A model generated the notes under the pieces. That model was not told where the DNA came from. It made no database searches and saw only the letters and a program-made list of their open reading frames with translations. A program made the position numbers and the translations under genes. Of a stretch of DNA of 64,000 nt, positions 36,093 through 44,413 are shown in pieces (position 1 is the first letter of the stretch; each line of letters begins with the position of its first letter). Source of the DNA: M3007 sp044230315 (GTDB lineage Bacteria > Bacteroidota > Bacteroidia > Chitinophagales > Saprospiraceae); contig JBGARJ010000009.1 in NCBI GenBank assembly GCA_044230315.1, forward strand, positions 62,001-126,000, given 5' to 3'.

Positions 36093-38345
36093 AGCGTAGC
36101 CTTTAAATTCCAGTTTTTGCCCTCGGGGGCCAGTAAACGTTACAAGATACACGTAAACGCCATCGGGCGACATCCCACCGATATTCTTTTGCCGGCCATT
36201 CCATTCTTCATCGGGGTTGGTGGTTTCAAATACCAGTTCGCCCCAGCGGTTCCAAATGGTCATTTTAAAATCCGTTGCCCCGTCGAGGTAACCTTTTCCC
36301 AGAAAACCATCGTTTTTACCGTCCCCATTAGGTGTAAAGGCATTGGGCATGTGCCAATAGATCTCTGGAATAAAGTCCAGGTATTTGCTGATCGAATCTT
36401 TGCAGCCTTCCGGGTGGGTGGCAATAAGGGTTACTTTCATCAGGCCGGTGTCCGGGAAACTGAACGTTGGGTTCTGTTTGGTCGAAGATCCGTATTGGTC
36501 AAATTCCCAATGCCAGCGGTTGGCATCGATGGATTGGTCGGTGAAGTTGATGGTATTGTTGAACCGGCTCAACAGGGAGTCGGGGGAAAAAGTGAAGTCG
36601 GCAATGGGAGAGGGTTCTACCCGGATCAAATTCAAAAAAGTATCGGCAGTATAACACCCTATCGGTGATGTAATGGCCACCTGAACATCATACACGCCCG
36701 GTTTTGAATACACGTGTGTGGGGCTGATCACGCCGGTAGAGGTGCCGCCGTCGCCAAAATTCCAAACAATAGTATAGGTGCTGTCGATCGGTGAGGATAG
36801 GTTGTTGAAGAAAATTTCGGCAGGAGAACAACCAATATACCGGCTCGGCTGGATGATAATGAGCGGCGGCACCGGGAACCAATTGACCACCTTTGTCGCA
36901 TTATCGCTGCATTTATTTTTGTCATAAACCCGCAGGTTCACGGGGTGATCACCGGGAATGGGGTATAAAAAACTCGGATTCCGTTGGTCAGACGTGGCGT
37001 TTGGTATGCCAAAATTCCACACCCAGCGGTTAATGCCTCCTTCGCCGGTAGACAGGTCGGTAAAATCGACAGGGCCGGCCACGCAAGTATCGTACTCGAA
37101 TTCGAAATCGGCCTTGATCTGTGGAAAGACGTTGACGGCAATATAAGCGGTATCGGCGCAAGGCGAACCGGAATTCAGGTACAACGACCCTTTGTATAAA
37201 CCGGTGTCGGGGAAGGTTACGGTAGCATCCCAATCCGACTTGTTGACATAGGTGGAGGTTTTTAAATTAAACCGCCATTCATAACTGAAAATGCTCGCTT
37301 TTTGTACACTTTGATTCAGGAAGGTAATAGTATTCTGGCCGCAGGAGTTGATTACAAATTCCTGTGGGCCGACGATGCTGTCGCTTTTGATATTGGCCAA
37401 CACTGTGGGCGTGCATTCGGCTACATTAAACTGAAAATCGCGCCGGACGGTTGACAGCAGGACGGCGCCTCTGAATTCCTGAATGCACACGCCCACTACA
37501 AACTGACCTAAGGTATTTGGTGTACCCGTTATCATACCGGTCAAATTATTGATGCTGATCTGGGGGTTTCCACCCATGGGGTTGCTGGAACTGTAGTTGG
37601 GAATAACAAAAGGAACGTTGGCAAATGGCGGTCCGCAGGGCGGAGAAGGAACTGCGCCGTCGCAGGAATACAAATCGGGAGGGGTCAGGATCGGTCCGCC
37701 GCCCACGAGGGGGCTGCAGAAGTTGTAAAAAATCTGGTCGCCGTCCGGGTCGGTCGCCGAGTGGTCAAATTCCAGCGGGATATTGTTACAAATGATGATC
37801 GGTGGGAAGTTGTTAAAGGTAGGACTGCTGTTCTTTAGTTTTTGCGCATCGGCGGTGAGCTCGATCATGTACGTAGCGCCAACATCGCCGGGTGAAATAA
37901 TGTTTTTAATAGTTTGGTTCCGGCAACAGCGTTGATATACAATAAAATAGCTTTCGTTGGGTAAAACAGCCAGGGTTTCGGTAAAGTAATAGATGCCTTC
38001 TTCCACACAAACGCTGGGCAGGGACGTAACACAAGGCGGCGGTACGGGTTGGATTTTAGTAATATCGGGATCGCCGACGGTAAACCGTTTAAAAAGGGAG
38101 TTCTTAGCATAGGTACCCTGGTAGATCGCCATTTCGGCAGGATCATCGAAACCCGCACCACCCCCAAAACAATCCCGGTAGATTTTCATCGTGAACTGAT
38201 ACCGGTTGCGCCCCAGCGCATCGGTTGACAGGTATTTGTATGTGATCTCACCGCCAATGATATGCCGGGCTGTGAGGACTTTGGGCGCAACGCTCAGGCA
38301 AAGGAGCAACAGGGCCGGCAAAAATGGATTGATTTTGGTGCGCAT
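36078..38345 (-). CDS. T9SS type B surface protein with PKD domains, convergent paralogue
   Basis: 755 residues. Signal peptide up to LTA (about residue 25), then RHIIGGEITYKYLSTDALG...KIYRDCFGGGAGFDDPAEMAIY, the same N-terminal domain as the plus-strand neighbour, and FDHSATDPDGDQIFYNFC. Four PKD-like domains follow (for example VWNFGDGGTSTG...PGVYDVQVAI; WHWEFDQYGSS...FPDTGLMKVTLI). The type B sorting domain ends it (PNAFTPNGDGKNDGF...WNRWGELVFE...GYATLLR). The two genes end 13 bp apart, tail to tail. Its promoter is probably the -7 element at 38394-38401. Likely a surface-exposed or cell-attached adhesin. Confidence 0.88.
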   Translation of the reverse strand: MRTKINPFLPALLLLCLSVAPKVLTARHIIGGEITYKYLSTDALGRNRYQFTMKIYRDCFGGGAGFDDPAEMAIYQGTYAKNSLFKRFTVGDPDITKIQPVPPPCVTSLPSVCVEEGIYYFTETLAVLPNESYFIVYQRCCRNQTIKNIISPGDVGATYMIELTADAQKLKNSSPTFNNFPPIIICNNIPLEFDHSATDPDGDQIFYNFCSPLVGGGPILTPPDLYSCDGAVPSPPCGPPFANVPFVIPNYSSSNPMGGNPQISINNLTGMITGTPNTLGQFVVGVCIQEFRGAVLLSTVRRDFQFNVAECTPTVLANIKSDSIVGPQEFVINSCGQNTITFLNQSVQKASIFSYEWRFNLKTSTYVNKSDWDATVTFPDTGLYKGSLYLNSGSPCADTAYIAVNVFPQIKADFEFEYDTCVAGPVDFTDLSTGEGGINRWVWNFGIPNATSDQRNPSFLYPIPGDHPVNLRVYDKNKCSDNATKVVNWFPVPPLIIIQPSRYIGCSPAEIFFNNLSSPIDSTYTIVWNFGDGGTSTGVISPTHVYSKPGVYDVQVAITSPIGCYTADTFLNLIRVEPSPIADFTFSPDSLLSRFNNTINFTDQSIDANRWHWEFDQYGSSTKQNPTFSFPDTGLMKVTLIATHPEGCKDSISKYLDFIPEIYWHMPNAFTPNGDGKNDGFLGKGYLDGATDFKMTIWNRWGELVFETTNPDEEWNGRQKNIGGMSPDGVYVYLVTFTGPRGQKLEFKGYATLLR

Positions 38346-38393
38346 TTGTGTCTATTCAAATTGTTTGGGCTAAAAGTCGGACTTTTGTCCTTC

Positions 38394-38401
38394 CAAAAGT
38401 A
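38394..38401 (-). promoter_or_regulatory. -7 promoter element (TACTTTTG)
   Basis: Exact TAnnTTTG on the minus strand, 48 bp before the PKD-protein start at 38345, in the divergent gap shared with tsaC. Confidence 0.45.
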
Positions 38402-38436
38402 CACGAAGAACGATAATTAACCGCCTTTTGTTGGCT

Positions 38437-39009
38437 ATGTTCCTGCTACGCGACGACATTTCAGACATTGCCCGCCTCCTTGAAGAGGGTGGGCTGATTT
38501 GCTATCCAACGGACACAATTTGGGGAATTGGATGCGATGCTACCAATGAAACGGCATTGGCGCGCTTATCTGCCCTCAAAGGGCAACGGCCCAAAAACGG
38601 GTATATCCTTTTGGTCGACAGCCTTGAAATGCTCAAACGGTATGCACTCAAGATTCATCCCCGGGTAGAAACGCTGCTGGCGTACCACCAAAGACCGGTC
38701 ACGATTATCTATGATCATAACACCGGCCTTCCTGCCGAAGTAAAAGCGCCGAACGGCTCGGTGGCGATCCGGATAGCCCAGGACGAATTTTGCCGGGAAT
38801 TGATCCGGGCGCTTGACAAACCTATCACGAGCACGGCAGCCTGTAAGTCCGACCAGCCCTACCCGCCCACCTTCGGCGCCATCAGCAGCGAAATTTTGGG
38901 TGGTGTCGATTATGTGGTCAAATACCGGCAGGATGACCGCGAAGTGCATGAGCCTTCGGCCATTGCGCGTCTGGACCGGCACAAGGAGCTGGAATTTATC
39001 CGCGATTAA
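38437..39009 (+). CDS. tsaC: Threonylcarbamoyl-AMP synthase (TsaC/YwlC/Sua5 family)
   Basis: 190 residues from the ATG at 38437 (MFLLRDDISD); TTG codons upstream are in frame but unneeded. The YrdC fold motifs are clear: CYPTDTIWGIGCDA, LKGQRPKNGYILLV (KxR-type nucleotide/bicarbonate site), SVAIRIAQDEF and PITSTAACKS (the S/T-rich ATP loop). It makes L-threonylcarbamoyladenylate from threonine, bicarbonate and ATP for t6A37 of tRNA. Length fits the short TsaC form without the Sua5 C-terminal domain. Convergent with the DUF2911 gene, with a long inverted repeat between. Confidence 0.92.
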   Translation: MFLLRDDISDIARLLEEGGLICYPTDTIWGIGCDATNETALARLSALKGQRPKNGYILLVDSLEMLKRYALKIHPRVETLLAYHQRPVTIIYDHNTGLPAEVKAPNGSVAIRIAQDEFCRELIRALDKPITSTAACKSDQPYPPTFGAISSEILGGVDYVVKYRQDDREVHEPSAIARLDRHKELEFIRD

Positions 39010-39017
39010 CCCGAGTG

Positions 39018-39072
39018 CAATTCCACCGTCTGCTGCGAATTGGAAACTTGTGCAGACAAGACGGTGGAATTG
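39018..39072. repeat. 14-bp perfect inverted repeat between convergent genes
   Basis: CAATTCCACCGTCT (39018-39031) pairs with AGACGGTGGAATTG (39059-39072). A second, overlapping pairing GTCTGC (39029-39034)/GCAGAC (39052-39057) competes for the top of the stem. It starts 9 bp after the tsaC stop and ends 9 bp before the DUF2911 stop. No U-tract is present. It is probably a bidirectional Rho-independent-like end or a 3' stabilising hairpin. Confidence 0.7.
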
Positions 39073-39080
39073 GCGAATGC

Positions 39081-40193
39081 TTATTGCACGATGGCCTTCC
39101 CTTCGCTCAGGGTTTTCACCATCCCTTCGAGACTTTTCCGGTTGAGATCGTCAGGCGCCTGACCGAGTGCGATTTTTGCATGCTCCAATGCTTTTTTCAA
39201 GTCGCCGTTTGCGGAATAACCACGGGCCAACCCCACGTGGGTAGGCCAGGTATCGCCGAATTTTTTGTAATTTGCTTGAAACACATCCAGGGCCTTGACC
39301 GGTTCTTTCTGGCTGATCAACTGGCGCCCATAGCCATGTAATTCAAAAATCGTAGCCTTTTCAATCGCCTGTTGCAGAATAGAGTCCGATTCAGCCGTGC
39401 GTTTCAGTTTGGCCAGAATCATCGATTTCAATTGCAGCGTGCCGAATGAAGGGGTTCCCAATGGCGGATTGATCGCGTTGTCGGCCCAGGTCAGGGCTTC
39501 CTCCAGATTGGTTTCCTTTTGCAAACAAAACTGCGCCGCTGCCTGCCAGTTGGATCCAGTGAACCCGGTGCTGGTTTGCAACTCCCGGCGCAAGGAGGCT
39601 ACCACAGTACCTGGCAAATCAACGGAGACCGTAAACGGTATCCGCCAATGTTCCCATTCCAACGCTATCACCGCGCTGTTTTCGGTGGGGTCGGAGAAAG
39701 TATATGCCAACCATTCCCGGCTTCCGGGCAGATCCTTTTGTTGGTGGACATTGACGCGCAGTGCATCCTCGGCCGGATCATAGAAGAAACTGCCCCAGGC
39801 GGTGTTGTTTTTCGAGAAAATCAAGGTGCAGGAGTCCGGGTAAACAGCAATAAAGAAGCCGTATTTCCCTTTTGGCAACGTGGCGCCATTGATCATGACA
39901 TCTGTGCTGACTTCAAATGTCGTGCATTCATTTGAGCCGGCGCGCCAGGGCGCAGCCTTAGCGGTGCCAAATCCCAGGTTTTGAAATCCATAGTGCACAA
40001 CGGGGGTACCCCAAATTTTCCCCTCCCGTCCTTTTACGCCGGGTGCGTCCCAGGTAATCCGGACATCGGTGATGCCAATACGTTGCCAAATACCACTTTT
40101 TTGATTAAAGCCGCCCGCAGGTAAAGTCAGGCTCTGCGCGTTCAACCACGATACCAAAAAGAGGAACACAGTGATCAGGTGTAGTTTTTTCAT
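39081..40193 (-). CDS. DUF2911 domain protein with TPR-like C-terminus
   Basis: 370 residues. Signal peptide MKKLHLITVFLFLVSWLNA. Residues about 25-190 match DUF2911 (ITWDAPGVKGREGKIWG, KGKYGFFIAVYPDSCTLIFSKN, AWGSFFYDPAEDALRV, ALEWEHWRIPFTV), a beta-sandwich family common in Bacteroidota and of unknown function. Residues 200-365 are helical, with TPR-like pairs (ALTWADNAI, ALDVFQANYKKFGDTWPTHVGLARGY, ALEHAKIALGQAP). Periplasmic or outer-membrane-associated location expected. It may be independently transcribed. Confidence 0.85.
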   Translation of the reverse strand: MKKLHLITVFLFLVSWLNAQSLTLPAGGFNQKSGIWQRIGITDVRITWDAPGVKGREGKIWGTPVVHYGFQNLGFGTAKAAPWRAGSNECTTFEVSTDVMINGATLPKGKYGFFIAVYPDSCTLIFSKNNTAWGSFFYDPAEDALRVNVHQQKDLPGSREWLAYTFSDPTENSAVIALEWEHWRIPFTVSVDLPGTVVASLRRELQTSTGFTGSNWQAAAQFCLQKETNLEEALTWADNAINPPLGTPSFGTLQLKSMILAKLKRTAESDSILQQAIEKATIFELHGYGRQLISQKEPVKALDVFQANYKKFGDTWPTHVGLARGYSANGDLKKALEHAKIALGQAPDDLNRKSLEGMVKTLSEGKAIVQ

Positions 40194-40315
40194 AACGCCA
40201 TTTTTAGTGTGAACAGTTGGGCGTCAAAATGCAGTTCCTGATCAATTGAATGGTACAAATTAGCCTAAATCCCAAGTCCATCCGTCCAATGACCAAAATG
40301 CGCTCCCGAAAAGCA

Positions 40316-40346
40316 AGTGCCACGCCGGGCATCCCGGCGTGGCACT
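40316..40346 (-). terminator. Terminator of the small lipoprotein gene
   Basis: AGTGCCACGCCGGG (40316-40329) pairs perfectly with CCCGGCGTGGCACT (40333-40346) around a 3-nt loop: a 14-bp GC-rich stem, 21 bp past the stop on the minus strand, followed by TGCTTTTC. Confidence 0.82.
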
Positions 40347-40367
40347 CCAACAACGCAGAATAATGGA

Positions 40368-40805
40368 TTATTCGAGTTGAAAGGTATAGTACCGTTCCAC
40401 TTCAGTACCGTGATTGTCGGCAGCCCAAAACCGGAATTCGAATCGGTCGCCCGGCACGAGACCGCCGGAGAACGGTAAAGGCAAATTTTGGATGACTGCT
40501 GTGCCATTAAAGGTCAGACCATTGGTACGAATGCCGTTGTCGGACTGGAGCACACCCACAAATGTGCCATTTACACTGTATGAAAACTCCCATTGGTTGA
40601 TGTATTGGCTTTCAGCGTCGGGGTCAGTGGTATTGATCCGTACGTCGAAATCGATTTCATCGTTAGGGGTTCTGGTTCCGGACTTATCAGCGTCGTACCA
40701 AAAGGTGTCAAATCGTTCTACTTCGAGCAGATAAGGATCGTCGTCGCAACCGGTTTGCAAAAGAGTGGAAGCAGCAAGCAGGGAAAGAAAGAGTTTTGTT
40801 TTCAT
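40368..40805 (-). CDS. Small lipoprotein of unknown function
   Basis: 145 residues from the ATG at 40805 (MKTKLFLSLLAASTLLQTGC), with the lipobox LQTGC at Cys20 and an acidic +2 to +4 run (DDD); in Bacteroidota, acidic residues after the lipidated Cys fit export to the cell surface (LES-type signals). The mature part is a beta-rich domain of about 125 residues (FDVRINTTDP, WEFSYSVNGTFVG, GDRFEFRFWAADNHGTEVERYY) like a small Ig-type fold. A good promoter lies right upstream and a strong terminator follows, so it is a monocistronic unit. Confidence 0.72.
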   Translation of the reverse strand: MKTKLFLSLLAASTLLQTGCDDDPYLLEVERFDTFWYDADKSGTRTPNDEIDFDVRINTTDPDAESQYINQWEFSYSVNGTFVGVLQSDNGIRTNGLTFNGTAVIQNLPLPFSGGLVPGDRFEFRFWAADNHGTEVERYYTFQLE

Positions 40806-40819
40806 CGCTTTTTTTTCTG

Positions 40820-40851
40820 CAAACCTATTTGCAGATGCGACGTCCAAGCAA
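40820..40851 (-). promoter_or_regulatory. Promoter of the lipoprotein gene (TTG-N21-TAGGTTTG)
   Basis: An exact -7 element TAGGTTTG (minus strand, 40827-40820) with a -33 TTG at 40851-40849, spacer 21 bp. The -7 box ends only 14 bp before the ATG at 40805, so the mRNA leader would be about 10 nt. An alternative TTG at 40847-40845 gives a 17-bp spacer. Confidence 0.6.
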
Positions 40852-40938
40852 GTCTTTTGTTAAAATTTAGGACAGGTTTAACCAAGGATTACCGCTTTCA
40901 GATTTTCTTAACGGTTTGCCCAACCGCTTTAACTAATT

Positions 40939-42216
40939 CTAATACGGGTACCAGCCTTTCCAGTCTTCCCGGAGTTTTTGTTTGACACGATCCTCTGCTG
41001 CATTTTCGGCCGGTTCATACAGTATTTTTCCGTGCAGGGCTTCTGGGAGATAATCCTGTTGGACAAAATGCCCCGGGAAATCGTGGGAATACCGGTAACC
41101 GGCTCCATAATCGAGTTCTTTCATCAATTTGGTCGGGGCATTCCGCAAATGCAGGGGCACGGGGTGCCCTGGGTTGTTTCGAACCAGTTCGAGGGCTTTG
41201 TCGATGGCCAGGTATGCGGCATTGCTTTTTTGGGCAGTAGCCAGATAGATCGCGCATTGCGATAAAATGATGCGCGCTTCAGGCATGCCGATCATGCGGA
41301 TGGCATCCATGGTAGTGGTGGCCAGGAGGAGGCCGTTCGGATTGGCCAGGCCGATATCTTCAGCGGCAAGAATGACCAACCGGCGAGCAATAAATTCGAT
41401 GTCTTCACCGCCATCCAGCATGCGTGCCAGCCAGTACACGGCGGCGTTGGGGTCGCTGCCGCGGATACTTTTGATGAACGCCGATATGATATCGTAGTGC
41501 TGTTCGCCACCTTTATCATACAGGGCAATGTTTTGTTGGATGCGTTGCCGCACGAGGTCGTTGGTGATGCGCAAAGGCTCACCTGGTGTACGGTAATTGG
41601 CGACCAGTTCGAGCGCATTCAACAGGCGGCGCGCATCTCCGCCGGAATACAATAGTAGTGCGTCCGATTCGGCAATTTCGATGTTGGCAGCCTTCAAAGT
41701 CTCGTCCACTTCCAGGGCATGGTGCAGCAAACCGACCAATTCATCCTTGGAAAGGTGGTTCAGCACATACACCTGGCAACGCGACAACAGCGCCGGAATC
41801 ACCTCAAACGATGGGTTCTCGGTTGTGGCCCCGATAAGCGTCACAATGCCTTTCTCCACGGCCCCAAGCAAGGCATCTTGCTGGCTTTTGGAGAAACGGT
41901 GAATCTCATCGATGAACAGGATGGCCCCTTTGGCCTGGAATAAAGTAGTTTTTTCAGCATTTTCGATGGCATCTCGAATGTCTTTTACTCCTGAATTTAT
42001 AGCTGAAAGCTGGTAAAACGGTTTTTTCAGCATTTTGGCGATGAGCTGCGCCAGGGTAGTTTTCCCTACGCCCGGCGGGCCCCACAGGATAAAGGAGGGA
42101 ATCTTTCCCGCTTCTATCGCCTGGCGAAGCACAGCCCCCTCGCCAACGAGGTGCTGTTGGCCGACATAGGCTTCCAGGGTTTGGGGGCGCATGCGTTCCG
42201 CAAGTGGGGTAGTCAT
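40939..42216 (-). CDS. rarA: Replication-associated recombination protein RarA (MgsA/WRNIP1 family)
   Basis: 425 residues. AAA+ ATPase with Walker A GPPGVGKTT (46-54), Walker B ILFIDEIHRF, sensor 1 IGATTENPSFE and the C-terminal MgsA tetramerisation region (RGSDPNAAVYWLARMLDGGED, AEDIGLANP, PVPLHLRNAPTKLMKELDYG, YRYSHDFPGHFVQQDYLPE). The opening PLAERMRPQTLEAYVGQQHL is diagnostic. It is a DNA-dependent ATPase acting at stalled replication forks. It is divergent from the aminotransferase gene. No strong terminator follows, only a 5-bp stem at 40912-40926. Confidence 0.94.
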   Translation of the reverse strand: MTTPLAERMRPQTLEAYVGQQHLVGEGAVLRQAIEAGKIPSFILWGPPGVGKTTLAQLIAKMLKKPFYQLSAINSGVKDIRDAIENAEKTTLFQAKGAILFIDEIHRFSKSQQDALLGAVEKGIVTLIGATTENPSFEVIPALLSRCQVYVLNHLSKDELVGLLHHALEVDETLKAANIEIAESDALLLYSGGDARRLLNALELVANYRTPGEPLRITNDLVRQRIQQNIALYDKGGEQHYDIISAFIKSIRGSDPNAAVYWLARMLDGGEDIEFIARRLVILAAEDIGLANPNGLLLATTTMDAIRMIGMPEARIILSQCAIYLATAQKSNAAYLAIDKALELVRNNPGHPVPLHLRNAPTKLMKELDYGAGYRYSHDFPGHFVQQDYLPEALHGKILYEPAENAAEDRVKQKLREDWKGWYPY

Positions 42217-42326
42217 GGGCGAAGGGCAAAAATGGACAAATGTTACGTGCGGTTTTGCGGGGATTCGGCCGGAAAATTACGGAAACGCTGCTATTTGGCT
42301 TTCATCCCTTTTTTGTGCCGAATGTC

Positions 42327-42334
42327 TACCTTTG
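42327..42334 (+). promoter_or_regulatory. -7 promoter element (TACCTTTG)
   Basis: Exact TAnnTTTG, 30 bp before the aminotransferase ATG at 42365. Confidence 0.48.
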
Positions 42335-42364
42335 TGCGCCAAAATGCACAACTAATTCTTTTCT

Positions 42365-43570
42365 ATGACAACCACCCAACCTATTCTCTCCGACCGGGTT
42401 CAACGCCTCGCCGAGTCCGAGACGCTTAAAATGGCCCGTATGGCCCGCGAACTGCGCGCATTGGGGTATGACGTGATCAGCCTGAGTCTGGGAGAACCCG
42501 ATTTCGACACACCCGACCACATCAAGTTAGCCGCCTGGCAGGCTCTGCAAGACGGATATACCAAATATACACCTGTTTCCGGCTTGCCGGAGCTGACGAA
42601 AGCAATCAGTGAAAAGTTCAAACGCGACAATGGGTTGGAGTATAAACCCGAGCAAATTGTGGTGAGCAACGGCGCCAAACAGACCGTTTATAACCTTTGC
42701 CAAAGCCTGCTCAACCCCGGCGATGAAGTTGTGATCCTGGCGCCGTATTGGGTATCGTATTGGGAGATCGTCAAATTGTCGGGTGGTATCCCGGTTCCGG
42801 TTTACGCCGGGGTGGAGCGCGATTTTAAGCCGACGCCCCAACAATTGGAAGCGGCCATCACCGAACGCACCAAGTTCGTGTTGTTTTCATCGCCTTGTAA
42901 CCCCACCGGCACCGTATTTGACCGCGACGAACTAAAGGCCTATGCAGATGTGCTGGCGCAATTCGAGCACATCCATATTGTGAGCGATGAAATTTACGAA
43001 TACATCAATTTTACACACGAGCACGTGAGTATTGGCAGTTTCCCACAGGTAAAAGACCGTACGATTACTATAAACGGTTTCGCCAAAGGCTTCGCCATGA
43101 CGGGCTGGCGCCTGGGCTACATGGGCGCGCCAAAGTTTATTGCCGATGCCTGCACTAAAATACAGGGGCAGGTGACCAGCGGCGCCTCCTCTTTCGGGCA
43201 AAAAGCCGGTGCGATTGCTCTTATGAGCGATCTCGGTCCCACCGAGGCTATGCGGGAGGCTTTCCGCGAACGCCGCGACATTGTGCTGTCTATGCTGGAA
43301 GAAATTCCGGGTATTAAGGCTAATCACCCGGATGGCGCTTTTTATGTCTTCCCGGACGTCAGTGCCTATTTTGGTAAAACCGACGGCCAAACGGTGCTGC
43401 ATAACGCCGACGATTTTTGCGACTACGTCATGTCTAATGCCTACGTTGGGCTGGTTTCCGGTTCTGCATTTGGCGATCCGAATTGCTTCCGCCTGAGTTA
43501 TGCGGCGTCGGAGGAGCAACTCCGGGAAGCCATCCGCCGCATGAAGGATGTACTGGGGCGGTTGCGGTAA
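42365..43570 (+). CDS. aspC: Aspartate aminotransferase-type PLP enzyme (class I)
   Basis: 401 residues, full length for fold-type I subgroup I-gamma aminotransferases. Landmarks: SLSLGEPDFDTPDHI, YTPVSGLPELTKAI, NGAKQTVYNL (phosphate-binding), APYWVSYWEIV, FSSPCNPTGTVF, SDEIYEYINF and the PLP-lysine region INGFAKGFAMTGWRLGY, with the C-terminal Arg in NCFRLSYA that binds the substrate carboxylate. The family transfers the amino group between aspartate (or related amino acids) and 2-oxoglutarate; exact substrate range is not decided by sequence. It is divergent from rarA and convergent with DUF1772, 25 bp between stops. Confidence 0.9.
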   Translation: MTTTQPILSDRVQRLAESETLKMARMARELRALGYDVISLSLGEPDFDTPDHIKLAAWQALQDGYTKYTPVSGLPELTKAISEKFKRDNGLEYKPEQIVVSNGAKQTVYNLCQSLLNPGDEVVILAPYWVSYWEIVKLSGGIPVPVYAGVERDFKPTPQQLEAAITERTKFVLFSSPCNPTGTVFDRDELKAYADVLAQFEHIHIVSDEIYEYINFTHEHVSIGSFPQVKDRTITINGFAKGFAMTGWRLGYMGAPKFIADACTKIQGQVTSGASSFGQKAGAIALMSDLGPTEAMREAFRERRDIVLSMLEEIPGIKANHPDGAFYVFPDVSAYFGKTDGQTVLHNADDFCDYVMSNAYVGLVSGSAFGDPNCFRLSYAASEEQLREAIRRMKDVLGRLR

Positions 43571-43595
43571 CCCCCCGCATGTCGCCGGAGAGATC

Positions 43596-44060
43596 CTATC
43601 GGGAGCCGCTGCCTTGCACCGAAGAGACAATGAGTAGCAGCAAAGCCAAAATCGTTGATCCGGTCCGGATCAAGTGAAACCGCCACCAGGCATCGCGCAA
43701 TTCCTGCCAGCCAACGGGAGGCGCCGCCGTGCTCCAGGTCATGACCTGGGCATTGATAGGTTGGTTGCCAAAACGCGTTACCAGAGCGCTCACCAATAAA
43801 AGCACCAATGCGACCCCAAGGAGGTGCCAGTTTCCTTTTTCTGCACGCTGAAGGTATGCCCAGGCTAGTGTAGAGAGGATGGTAAGCGCCCCCAAAACAG
43901 GTATGAGGGTGTTCAGGCCGCGAACGGCGTTTTGATGTTGTTCAACAAATGTCGTTGCGGAAAAGGAGGCGGGATTGTACCCGCGCCATATACCAAAAAC
44001 GGAACCTGCGACCAGCGCCGTCAGAAACAGGCTGACGATTTGAATCAATTGCTTTGTCAT
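43596..44060 (-). CDS. DUF1772 family membrane protein
   Basis: 154 residues with four membrane helices (about 6-24, 50-70, 80-97, 133-150). The signature of DUF1772 (anthrone oxygenase-like) lies before the last helix: RFGNQPINAQVMTW...PPVGWQELRDAWWRFHLIRT, with conserved Asn-x-x-x-Asn and W...HxxR. Family knowledge: an uncharacterised membrane family that includes fungal anthrone oxygenases; no activity can be claimed here. Single gene, convergent with the aminotransferase gene. Confidence 0.8.
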   Translation of the reverse strand: MTKQLIQIVSLFLTALVAGSVFGIWRGYNPASFSATTFVEQHQNAVRGLNTLIPVLGALTILSTLAWAYLQRAEKGNWHLLGVALVLLLVSALVTRFGNQPINAQVMTWSTAAPPVGWQELRDAWWRFHLIRTGSTILALLLLIVSSVQGSGSR

Positions 44061-44231
44061 ATTTGATTTGAATAATAAAGATGGGCAATAATGCCGCTAA
44101 ATGGAGGTCGATACTTACCAATACTCTGCACACCTGCAATATTTTGCTTTATAACTGGCCCAAACAACCACTTTGCCAAACAATTCAACTGAGAAGTTTT
44201 ACAGCCATTGATGAAATTGATTGTAATCTGC

Positions 44232-44263
44232 TTGGCTGATAACAACAGATTTCCTTATTTTTG
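44232..44263 (+). promoter_or_regulatory. Promoter with -33 and -7 elements (TTG-N21-TATTTTTG)
   Basis: TTG at 44232-44234 and exact TATTTTTG at 44256-44263, spacer 21 bp. Start expected near 44270, about 145 nt before the ATG at 44414. Confidence 0.6.
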
Positions 44264-44319
44264 ATGGCGCAACAATATTTTTCCGGTTGAGATATGCCGG
44301 GAATATCATCCTGGAAGCT

Positions 44320-44362
44320 ACTTCCCCTTTGCCTGCTCAGACGCGGCAAAGGGGAAGTTTTT
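44320..44362 (+). terminator. Intrinsic terminator inside the leader of the gene at 44414
   Basis: ACTTCCCCTTTGCC (44320-44333) pairs perfectly with GGCAAAGGGGAAGT (44345-44358) around 11 nt and runs into a T-tract (44358-44362). It lies between a good promoter and the downstream ATG on the same strand. Confidence 0.85.
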
Positions 44363-44413
44363 AGCTGCATGCAAAAAAATTGCATTAATCATTTCGAAAC
44401 GAAATACTCCGCC

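Larger units (their letters stand above)
44061..44413. other. 353-bp divergent intergenic region with a promoter-terminator unit
   Basis: It separates the DUF1772 gene (minus) from the coiled-coil/barrel gene (plus). It is visibly AT-richer than the flanking genes. It holds one complete plus-strand promoter (44232-44263) and an intrinsic terminator (44320-44362), and no convincing ORF. The transcript between them would be about 90 nt, compatible with a small RNA or an attenuated leader. Confidence 0.6.

Noticed and set aside
40912..40926. Terminator for rarA (CGGTT/AACCG)
   Set aside because: A stem of only 5 bp and no U-tract.
44294..44413. N-terminal extension of the coiled-coil protein through the terminator
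   Set aside because: The hairpin and lack of signal peptide in the extended start argue against it; the ATG at 44414 begins a clean signal peptide.
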